A stretch of 64,000 nucleotides of DNA, from the NCBI GenBank assembly GCA_963921825.1, contig OY997592.1, positions 28,933,730 to 28,997,729 on the forward strand. Direction: 5' to 3'. Within the stretch, counting starts at the first letter, position 1. The number at the start of each line of letters is the position of its first letter. The DNA comes from Erodium maritimum (Eukaryota; Streptophyta; Magnoliopsida; Geraniales; Geraniaceae). This document shows, in pieces, positions 55,067 to 64,000 of the stretch. Below the pieces are notes generated by a model. It was given only the letters and a program-made list of their open reading frames with translations. It ran no database searches and had not been told where the DNA came from. The translations under genes were made by a program, and so were the position numbers.

Positions 55067-56418
55067 TTCTCCAGGTTGGCATAGAGTTGATGTGTGCGTA
55101 CTAAGGTCAGAACGGTTCTCAGATGTACCTCATGTGTCGCCTCGCTCTGCGAATAGATCAAGATGTCGTCTACGAACACCACCACAAACTGATCTAAGTA
55201 CGACCAGAATATACTGTTCATCAGATCCATGAACGCTGCAGGTGCGTTCGTCAGTCCAAACGGCATCACCAAGAACTCGTAATGCCCATAGCGTGTCCGG
55301 AATGCAGTCGTTGTGACGCCCCCCTCTCGGACTCGCAACTGGTAATATCTAGATCGCAGATCGATCTTCGAGAAACAGGTCGACCCTCTCAACTGGTCGA
55401 ACAAATCGTCAATCCTCGGCATCGGGTATCGGTTCTTCACCGTAACCCGGTTCAGCTTCTGGTAATCTATACACATCCGGAGCTCTCCACTCTTCTTCTT
55501 CACGAAGAGTGCTGGTGCTTCCCACGGCGATACGCTCGGACGGATAAATCCCTTCTCTTGAAGCTCCTCGAGCTGACGCTTCAGCTCAGTCAACTCTGCC
55601 AGCGCAAACCTGTAAGGCGCCATCGATATCGCTATCGTTCCCGGCACCAGGTCAATCCCTAACTCCACCTCACGTTCCGGTGCCAACCCGCTCAACTCCT
55701 CAGGGAAGACCTCGGGGAACTCGCATACCACTCGCGGTAACTCTCGGCTCTGCACAGCCGATACCTCCTCTACTGCGGACAACGCCGACAGGAGAACCCC
55801 GTTCTTACTACCCAGCACACACGACACCTTCGTGTTGCCTTCTGACACTGTCACTCGTCGCCTGTAGCAGTTGATATTGGCTCGGTACTTCGCCAGCCAA
55901 TCCATTCCCAAGATCACGTCAAAGGTCGTCATTCCCAGCACGAGAAGGTCACCAGGGCAAGGACAGTATGCGACTCTAATTTCGCAGGCACGACAGACCC
56001 TAGTCAACAATACATCACCCCCAACTGGGGTGTCCAGGCACAGGGGTGGACTCAACGGCTCTAAACTCAGCCCCAACCTCTCAGCACAACTCAACGAAAT
56101 AAACGAGTGCGACGCCCCGGTATCAAATAAGAACAACGCCCATAAATGATACAATAAACACGTACCCTGAATGGTCTCACGGTGGGTAGTGGATCCTGGG
56201 GCCCGGGAGTCGGTAACTGCGTACACTCTTCCCTGTGACGCCTGTTGCCTCTGACCCAGCGCACTGACTGCTGGATACCCAGATCCCTGCTGCTGTCTCG
56301 GAACTGGCGCGCTCGTGGACGGCTGCGAAAACCTCGACTGCTGAGTCTGACGCGGGCGACCCCTGGGTGACTGTACTGTACGCAACTGATGCGGTCGTTG
56401 TACTGACGTTGCCCCCAA
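55042..56418 (-). pseudogene. Gypsy B polyprotein: protease and reverse transcriptase
   Basis: A 458-codon frame, in the same frame as gag. Protease: [12 protein letters not shown] with intact DTG near 56120, then GMDWLAKY (about 55900). [56 protein letters not shown] and the catalytic box [12 protein letters not shown] with both Asp (about 55160-55190). It ends at CEFWSLR, where a one-base deletion shifts the frame into 53315-55066. Length and order are normal for a Gypsy polyprotein. Confidence 0.93.
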
Positions 56419-57591
56419 CGGCTCGTGGCACCTGGCAATAGTGTGCCCAACCCGGCCGCATCAGAAACACCTGGCCTCGTCGGCTCTCGACCCCGTGTCC
56501 ATCGGACACTCTCGCTGGATGTGGCCTGGCTGCTCGCAGCCAAAGCATCTCGGACGTCTCTCTTAAGCGACTGGCCCCACTAATGCTACCGACCCCATCC
56601 ATCTCGCTCCACCCTGATGAGCATGTGGTCGAAAGAACACCGTGTTCCTCTGTCTCCTCGGGTCTCGGGACTCGGACGGCCCCGCAACACTGGTCGGTCG
56701 CTGTCGAACCCCACGGGTCCTGGCCGCATCCCGGATACCCTGCTCCACTGTTGCTGTAGTGTCCACGAGCTCTGAGTACTCCCACAACCTCAAGGCGAGG
56801 ACTCGATCCCGAATCACCGGCCTTAGTCCCCCCTCGAACCGCAGGCAACGGTTCTGCTCTGTCGCCACCATTTTTGGCGCGAATCTGGTCAGGGCCGTGA
56901 ATCTGGCCTCATATTCTGCCACTGACATCCCATCCTGCTGCAGTTCCAGGAACTGCCGATGTCGGTCCACCCGAGCCGACTCGGGGAAGTACTACGACAG
57001 AAGGACCGTCTGGAAGATACCGTAGTCGTTCCCGACTCTGTCCCTCACACGCCCCCACCAGTGGTAGGCGATGTCCCTCAACTGATGAGCTGCAAAGGAC
57101 ACTCTTCTGCGACCATCCTCGATACCTGAGGTGTCCAGGTCCCGCGTGACCTGCTCCAGCCATCTCTCGGCTAGGTCTGGGTTCGGCTCCCCAACAAATG
57201 TGGGTATGCCCAGCTTCAGAAAGTCCAGCAGTGTCCGGGCCGTATGCTCCTCGGCCTGAACGGGCCTCGCTGGGACCGCTGCTGTCTCCGGAGCTGGCGA
57301 TGCCGACTCTCAATTGGCGATGATCGCCACCAAACTCTGCACTGTCCTGGTCAACTTGTCCAGGGCGGTCGTAGTGGGAGGGTCTGCGACCGGCGGGACG
57401 TTGGGCGTGCCCATAGATGGTCCTGCGCCGCTCCTCCTGTCCTCTCCGACAGGAGTACCCTGGACCTCCGCGTACTCAGCGGGCTCAACGGTGGGCACCC
57501 GTCCTCGTGTCCCTGCTAACCGTCCCCGCCTGCCTCATGCGGGCGCCCGTTCCCGTGTCACGCCTGATCGTCCTCGTCTGCCACGAGCCAT
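56419..57591 (-). pseudogene. Gypsy B gag with two zinc knuckles (stops)
   Basis: The ATG at 57591 starts a frame that runs in register into the protease but has five stops: TGA at about 57535-57537, TGA at 57310-57312, TAG near 56988, TAA at 56563-56565 and TGA at 56461-56463. The retrotransposon gag domain is readable at about 57240-56800 (LLDFLKLGIPTFVG, WWGRVRDRVG, FLELQQDGMSVAEYEARF). Two CCHC knuckles follow (CFGCEQPGHIQREC, and a second in which the residue after CF is the TGA). The first stretch is Arg-rich. Other frames here are shadows. Confidence 0.88.
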
Positions 57592-58658
57592 GTGTCGGTA
57601 TCCTCTGCACGGATACACGCAAACGTTTAGTTTGCGAACTTATATAACGAAAACATGCTCAAATACACTAGCGTTCACACGGTCTACGTCTACCCTAATG
57701 TACTTGTTACTAAAACGTCACACCGCTCACGCTATTAAACCTTAATTACTAGAACACGTAAGAAAAACCTCAAATAAACCGCACAAACGTGCACCAAGTC
57801 ACGCAACAACAATACGAAAACTACACAACAAAACCAAAAAAAAACTTTTGAAAGTAGCTGACTGGACCAGGCCGACAAGTTGGCCGGACCGTGCAACATT
57901 CCGGGCCGGTGAGTGGCCCGGCCTGTGCCACCTTCCGGGCCGGCAAGCCACCCGGTCCATTTCACCTTCCGCGCCAAACCAGTGGCCCCGACCACGTCTC
58001 CTATCGGTCCGGTCCATGGCCCGTCCCGTAGCAGTGATGATTTCGCACTCATCACACCCACTACGTCCACCCTTGGGCACTCGTATTCTACCCTGCTCAT
58101 AGCGACCCGCACATTTGTGCGTCGCAGACGTTCGACCACCAATCTAACGACACACGTACAACAACTCCAAGACCCAACACAAGTCACCCAAACTCAATCA
58201 TAAGCCGACAAGGCCAACCAAAATAAAAACACGCCCACCGGGCCAACAACACCAAAGCACGCCCACCGGGCCAACCAAAATCAAAGCACGCCCACAGGGC
58301 CAACCAATTCTAAAACTTTCTCCACTTCCTTATAAAACCTCATTTCTTGACATCAGGTTGTTACAACTCGGTCCAGGCGTCCCCAAACTACATTGTACCC
58401 ACTTGATATCAACGCCGTCACGCTCGACTACATGGGCGCTCCTGAGTCGAGTCGCGACAGCTTAAAAACGTTTCACGCCGCAACACACAAACAGTATGCC
58501 CGTAATAACCATACTGCACATACACACAAACACAAACAGGACTCAAAATAGTACAGGTCTACACACGGTTTCCGACTTGCGTACCCAACGCACGACGGGA
58601 CTTTACTGACTCGACTCTCCCTACCTAATTGACGTACAGTCCGAGATGTGAAACCTAG
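57592..58658 (-). other. Gypsy B leader
   Basis: Untranslated leader with no protein similarity. It contains GC-rich short repeats around ccttccgggccgg (about 57890-57970) and about three units around cacgcccaccgggccaa (58215-58315) equivalent to those in the Gypsy A leader. Confidence 0.8.
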
Positions 58659-58671
58659 AGCTCTGATACCA
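58659..58671 (-). other. Gypsy B primer binding site
   Basis: Minus strand TGGTATCAGAGCT, complementary to the 3' end of initiator tRNA-Met, three bases from the 5' LTR. Confidence 0.93.
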
Positions 58672-58674
58672 AGC

Positions 58675-61504
58675 TGTCACGCCCCAAATTCAGTAGAACT
58701 GAACTCGGAACGCGAACATTTAGAACAATAAAACATTTTTAAACCTTTTAAAGAAATCACTTTATAACCACCATTTGTTCATCAAAATAATTATTTACAA
58801 CTCAAAAGTATGTCCCAACAAGCGTACAAAATACAAGGTGTACGTCGCTAGACTCAAAAGTAAACCCAGACTCCCGCTCCTAGCTCTTCAAGCTTCGGAA
58901 GCTCACCTAGTCCATCCCGCGACCAGTACCTATAGGAAAAACAGCTAGGGGTGAGCGTTCGCTCACCACCACGGATAACAGACTGACTACGGCATACTAG
59001 CAGACAATGCCGGTAACACCAACAACAAACTCAACACCGAGGATCACTATCCCCAACTCAAGTAACCTGACCGACACACACACTGTTACTTTCCTCAACC
59101 GAATCAACACTCGGACACGTAATGTAGACCCGACACCACGATAAGGACTTCCACCAAAGACTCAAAAGATAACCACGCGACACCCAAGATCACAAAGGAT
59201 CGCACAACAAACAAGATCGCAAAGGATCGCACTCCAGCAACTCAGTCCCCACGCACTTTCCCGATCCCTGTCAGGCCAGGCGGTCGACCTGTCGTACAAC
59301 TCAGTCCCCACGCAACTTTGCCGATCCCTTTTAGGCCAGGCGGTCGACCTGTCGCACAATTCCCGACACAAAGTCGGATCAGGCTGTCGACCTGTCACCC
59401 CCACGCACGCGCGGCCAGGACCCCTTTCCTCTCGGGCGGGCCCCCTACCCCGTCTGAACATGTAGACGCGTGCGATCACAGGACCCCTGTTATTATGAAG
59501 CGGGCCCCCAACCTCAGGTAACCACAATCACAATCACAAAAAAGTTCAACAAACACCAACAACACCGGTTTAACACTCCACATGCACTCATGGCCACCCA
59601 AGACACCAACGGTAAAATACGGGCTCAACAACCCCACGGGCCCTCATGGCCACCCAAGACACCAACGGTAAAATACGGGTTCAACAACCCCACGGGCACT
59701 CATGGCCACCCAAGACACCAACAGTAAAGTACGGGCTCTCATGGCCACCAAAGACACAAAATAAACAAATCAACCTCCGGGCATAACCAAATGCCTCCAG
59801 TAATTTTAATATCGATAAGTTCACTGCTCCTACGACACTACTAAGTGTCACATGCATTTCTATTGTTCGATACGTTCCTGTATCATACGACACCACCCGG
59901 TGTCGCCTGCCTTTCTAATATCCGATAAACCTACTTAACCAACGACACCCCGGTGTCACATGCATTTCTACTGTTAACTTTCCCTAGTCAGGGCCGAGAT
60001 TCGGCTACTTTTCCCTACCTCGTATGCTTTCTCAAAAAGCGCACAAACAAGCTCCGGCGTGATCTCGATCACTCGCCTAGCTTTCCCTTCCCTCTGTCGG
60101 TGGCACGATCTAATAAGAACACAATTTTAAACACTTTTAAGCTTGCAGGCATAAACGGAATTTTAATAAACTTGACGCCCAAAAGTAACCCCGACAATGT
60201 CGATCACTCCCAAACTTCACAATTACTCGACATTGTCGATAATGGACCCGGAAAAGCCCGATTCGCCCGACATGGCGAATCTGCCCGGGTTTTGAAAACG
60301 CCCTTCCGGGGCTCCGAAAATTCCCGTTTTCGTTTCTACGGTCTTAGAATAATTCAAGGGTTCCTATGCACTCAACGGAATCAATTTCCGACTTCCGAGT
60401 AATTTAATTTGCGTTTAAAGTTTCTAAACCCGTCAATTACAACTTTCACAATTTTATTCCAAATTTCGATCCGGGTGTAGATTAATTACTTGAGGAACAT
60501 TCTAAACCACCCGAACACGAAACCCGAATACCCGAGCATCTGGGCCCCACCCAGCCACCCTTGGCCGTGGGTGGCTAGGGCCACTTTGGGACCGGCTCAC
60601 CATGGTGGTGGCCGGCCCTAGCTCCGGCCAGCCACCCCATGGCCGGCCAGCCACCATACACGATGGACGGAGCTCCCCCCGAGCTCCCTGTCACCGGAAA
60701 ACGTTCAATCTTCGCTCCAAAACCTCTCCAACGAACCCCACACCTCAATACCACCATAAACTACAAGTTTTACTCAAACCCTAACTTCCAAACTTAAGGA
60801 AAACGAGAATCGATTAGGTGCTCACCGTAGAGAAAGTCGATGTGAGCTCGATTCCTTTAGCTTTGAGACGATCCAATGGTTTGATGATCGGGAATAGTAG
60901 AAAAACCCTAGCCAACCCTTCTCTTTTATCTCCTTTTCTCCTTCTCCTTCTCTCTCTAAAACTGTCTGCTTTTTTCTATTTTTTTCCTTTTTTCTAAGTG
61001 TTGGCCGAACCTCTCCCCCCTTGTACTCATCCTTTTTTGCCCCAAAAACCTAACACCACCACTTGTTTGACAAGTGGCAAGTGGGTCCCACACCTTTTTG
61101 ATAAAATATCTTCTAGATATTTTCCAATCAGATTCGCGAAATTCGACTGTTTCGGGCCCCGAACGGGCACTTTTTCCAAGAAATTACGAAACTTCACGGG
61201 CTACAAGGAAACGGCTCAACTAAGACTGCTGCGACGACGGCTAAGCTTTTTGGATCCAAAACAGACCATGAATGGACCAAAACATCGCTCGGTTGACTTT
61301 TCCAGTGAAAAGTCAACATTTTCCAAAAAGGTCATAAAGTTGCCCTGAGTCCCCCGGAACTCACTTTGGTCGATAACGGGGTCAACTTAAATCCGGTATG
61401 ACCCTCGGGGTCAAATTTAGGTTCATTTAAGTGTCTGTCTAAAAATTTTAAATTTTCCTGTTTTTCCCAGATTTGACTGGCGTTGACCGGGAGTGGTTCT
61501 TACA
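58675..61504 (-). mobile_element. Gypsy B 5' LTR
   Basis: A 2830-bp LTR matching 49947-52791 with scattered substitutions and a few indels. Tandem units with catggccacccaagacacc lie at about 59580-59760. Near 61055-61080 it has the inverted repeat cacttgt-acaagtg shared with Gypsy A. Frames within it are not coding. Confidence 0.93.
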
Positions 61505-61509
61505 TCAGT

Positions 61510-61970
61510 AAACAAGTCATAACATCTTTAGTGACATCTTTCCATCAATATGTTAGTAAACAAAGGATAATATTGTATGCTCATACTTGGATTCATTACT
61601 GATCAAGTAGTAGAGCTATGTGGTGACCATTGAAGTGTCGCAACAAATGTTGAAGAACAAGAACAATCTGAGATAGAAGAGTTCGTAGGGTGGAACTGAG
61701 ATTGGATCTCAGATTCAGAGGGAGTCTCTGTTTTAGGTTTGTCACTTTGTAATGATAGCATAGGTTGATTTGGGTGATCTGATAACTTGTATATTGATTT
61801 ATTAGTTGATAGTGAAAACCTTTCCACTAGTAGAATGCCCCAGACGTAGGTGATGATGCACCGAACTGGGTAACCAACCTTGTGTGTTTTTTTGTGTATG
61901 CATGCGTTGTTGACAAAGCAAGATGTTAGTAAACAAGTCATAACATCTTTAGTGACATCTTGCCATCACA
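61510..61970 (+). mobile_element. SIRE-like 3' LTR, right part
   Basis: Continues the LTR after Gypsy B. 61567-61970 repeats 49561-49946 plus 61510-61548 (about 0.4 kb, with small differences), so the LTR had a tandem duplication before Gypsy B arrived. It ends GTGACATCTTGCCATCACA. Confidence 0.75.
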
Positions 61971-62255
61971 CTTAACCAGAATATCAAAATCTATACTTAT
62001 TTTAATGTTATTCTCTTGCAATTCTGATTTAAAAAAAAGCATGAGTGTGGACTCAAGCAGATAAAAACCACCGATGATGGGGTGAGCATGACGTTGAGCA
62101 TATCAAGATCTCATCAAATATATAGGTATGGAACCATTGGGCTTGCTAGGCTCCTATATCACGATTGCTTCATATGCAAGCAAGTTCCAAGTTCAAAATA
62201 AAGGAGAAGAACGAAACGCATCGTTTGAGTTAGTTAAATCGAATATCACATAAAT
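61971..62255. other. Spacer without recognised features
   Basis: AT-rich sequence between the SIRE-like LTR end and a candidate short LTR. No coding or repeat similarity seen. Confidence 0.5.
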
Positions 62256-62592
62256 GTTAGCGACACCATGTGTCTTAATATTACTCTCCACTCTTATATG
62301 AATTATCCAGCTCAGCATCGTCCTCTTGTGGTCCTGCAAAACAGAGCAGAGGACGTTTTGGCGCGGTAATGATTCTTCTTCTTGAATTCTAGCTCGGTTG
62401 CACTTAATACTGGTAGCGATGTCAAGGGTTTAGGTTATAAAATAAATCATTGTCTATTCACCTAGCTGTAGTAGTAGAAAAAGGAGCTTCTAAGGGATTT
62501 TCGTTTATGTAATCGTTCCTTGAAATTCAATAAAAGTTTCTTCCTTTCATTTGTTGTGTTCAACTTGAGCTAGGGTTGCTAGCTTTGTGACA
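62256..62592 (+). mobile_element. Candidate short LTR of another Gypsy element
   Basis: About 337 bp from TGTTAGCGACACC to TTTGTGACA, followed by gtggtatctttgcac, which looks like an altered tRNA-Met primer site, and then a gag-like region on the same strand. The second LTR is outside the window, so the left boundary is a guess from the TG start. Confidence 0.45.
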
Positions 62593-63990
62593 GTGGTATC
62601 TTTGCACATGTGGATAATTATGGTCGGTGACACAGTTCAAGAAGACTCAACCCAACGGGCCTCTATGGATGAGCTTAGAGTAGAGCTGGAGGTGAGTAAA
62701 AGAATCTGGAGACCCCTAAGCTACAACAAGATCCACCCCCAATGATTCATATCTCTTCTTCCCAATGTTCAATGGGAACGGCTACCAAATTTATGACCCT
62801 GAAGAACTTGGTAAGTCAATTCTAACTTCACCTTCACAAGTCCAACCTGTATTTTCTGGTGTAGCTATGAGCTTTCAGGTTATGCAACATCCTTGATCAC
62901 CAATATTTTTCCATATTTGATCACAAATCCAAGTGAGGTGTTCTACAGCCACCGTCGCCACTTCTCCCTTGAACCCTCTCACCCCAGCCCTCAACAACAA
63001 CTCTTCTCACCACAATTATATACAAACACACACCAAACCAACAATATACCTCCCCTAACCTCTTATCCTTCATCTTTTACTCCCAACAACAGAAACACCC
63101 AACATTACCTACAACCCCAGCACCACCAACAATACCCATAAAATCAAACCCACCTTGGGCCTCCTAAATCCAATTTATGGACTCCTAATGTCACATTCCC
63201 TCTATTCCATGGCTTTTATGTTAGATGATGGTTGAGAAATGCAGCTCTATATTTTTCCTATTACGATGTCCCTGAAGACCAGAAAGTGAGGCTAGCTTCT
63301 TTGTATTTTTTCTAGTGATGTTGTGTACTGGTACACTAATCATTGCTTAGGCCATAGATTGATATCATGGGATCATTCTTTCATGATTTAACGTGGAAAT
63401 TCCAAGTTATAGGTCATAAAGATATCCAAATCTATTTCGAGCATTTGAAACAAACAAAGAGTGTCCAAGATTATGGGCACAAATTCATAAAACTCAAAAT
63501 ATTGATGCATTATAAGTATTTATACTTTGTTGAGGAGTATTCTATATCTCACTTCATTGTGGGGTTGATCCCAAACTTGAGGGCATGAGTCCAGTTATTT
63601 GGACCTCGATCCCTCTCACATGTTATATTCATGGTCAGACAAGAGGAGACAAGGATTAAACCTTACTAAGAAGCATTGCAATCTACATACACTAGAAACA
63701 TGAGCTATTTCATCACCAGAACTCAGTACACCCCACCTCACCATAATACAGGCTCGCAACCCAATCCTCATTTTATTAAGATCACTCCACTATCCATTGA
63801 GGACAAGACTATGAGGGGCCTATGCTACACTTTCCCTACAAAATACAATAAGGATCATATTTTTCCAAACAAGCAAAGATTGTTTATGCTCAATAGATAT
63901 GATGAAGAAGAGGAATTAGATCAATAGCCAAGGGACTTAATACCTCAGTTCGTTGAGGGACTCTTGGAAGAGGAGCTTGATGAGAAAAAC
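62593..63990 (+). pseudogene. Gypsy gag remnant at the window's right end
   Basis: Frame 62893-63141 is a Pro/Gln/Asn-rich spacer region. After it the gag pattern can be read across stops: FPLFHGFYVR, LRNAALYFSYYDVPEDQKVRLASLYF (about 63200-63310), and then frame 63367-63588 with KFQVIGHKDIQIYFEHL, SVQDYGHKFIKL and FIVGLIPNLR, typical of retrotransposon gag. Frame 63676-63927 includes MRGLCYTF and ends before the edge. It is probably a Gypsy element whose pol lies beyond 64000. Degenerate. Confidence 0.65.
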
Positions 63991-64000
63991 CTCTGTGTAT

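Larger units (their letters stand above)
49947..61504 (-). mobile_element. Gypsy B, Tekay/Del-like LTR retrotransposon, structurally complete
   Basis: An 11,558-bp element flanked by tcagt (49942-49946 and 61505-61509). 3' LTR 49947-52791, internal 52792-58674, 5' LTR 58675-61504. It has a primer binding site, polypurine tract, and gag-pol in the order gag, zinc knuckles, protease, RT, RNase H, integrase, chromodomain. Several stops and a few frameshifts break the polyprotein, but the catalytic residues of RT and integrase are still encoded. The LTRs differ at a number of sites, so it is older than copy C. Confidence 0.94.

Noticed and set aside
49561-61970. 0.4-kb repeats flanking Gypsy B as its LTRs
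   Set aside because: Gypsy B has its own 2.8-kb LTRs, PBS, PPT and the tcagt duplication inside these repeats.
1-64000. Host protein-coding gene, tRNA or rRNA gene, or an integrated plant virus
   Set aside because: Every coding block I could recognise belongs to LINE, Copia or Gypsy elements; no movement-protein or coat-protein motif of a pararetrovirus and no cloverleaf-like gene was seen by eye.

Overview
The window is plant nuclear DNA made almost entirely of nested retrotransposons; I found no host gene, no rRNA or tRNA gene, no CRISPR array and no prokaryotic operon. Plant origin is inferred from primer binding sites matching initiator tRNA-Met (TGGTATCAGAGC), plant-type LINE zinc-finger/RNase H ends, an Angela-like Copia family, a SIRE/Maximus-like Copia with an extra envelope-like ORF, Tekay/Del-like Gypsy elements with a chromodomain, and a Tat/Ogre-like non-coding LTR element. 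The species cannot be told from this sequence.

Layout. 1-1036: 3' end of a LINE. 1460-4852: a second LINE, split by a solo Angela-like LTR (2683-4370). 4853-9914 plus 31674-31712: an old plus-strand Angela-like Copia (copy I), carrying an LTR with no target duplication at 6524-8210, and broken by Gypsy A (9915-31668, target duplication catgc). Inside Gypsy A lie a Tat-like element (13783-26320), which itself received an Angela-like element (copy B, 15794-24837, rearranged), and another solo LTR (26969-28654). 31713-35941: a minus-strand SIRE-like Copia fragment. 35942-45685: an old Angela-like LTR split by a structurally complete Angela-like element (copy C, 36974-45433, target duplication ctcat). 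45686-61970: a plus-strand SIRE-like remnant with an envelope-like ORF and a 3' LTR, into which a structurally complete Tekay-like Gypsy B (49947-61504, target duplication tcagt) inserted. 62256-64000: start of another Gypsy element with a short LTR and broken gag.

How it fits together. The layers give a relative history: LINE and SIRE remnants are oldest, copy I sits among them, Gypsy A is in copy I, Tat is in Gypsy A, copy B is in Tat. The most interesting signal is in the Angela-like family. Copies I, B and C share the same lesions in reverse transcriptase (catalytic YVDD box deleted in frame) and integrase (same one-base frameshift, same in-frame stop), yet C has LTRs with no difference I could find by eye and its own target duplication. 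This suggests a long-lived line that lost its own enzymes and kept moving with enzymes supplied in trans. Its LTRs carry a perfect palindrome, and its leader a hairpin kept in all three copies, that could be RNA signals.

Limits: all comparisons were made by eye. Family names rest on remembered motif patterns and lengths, and boundaries without a target duplication are approximate.
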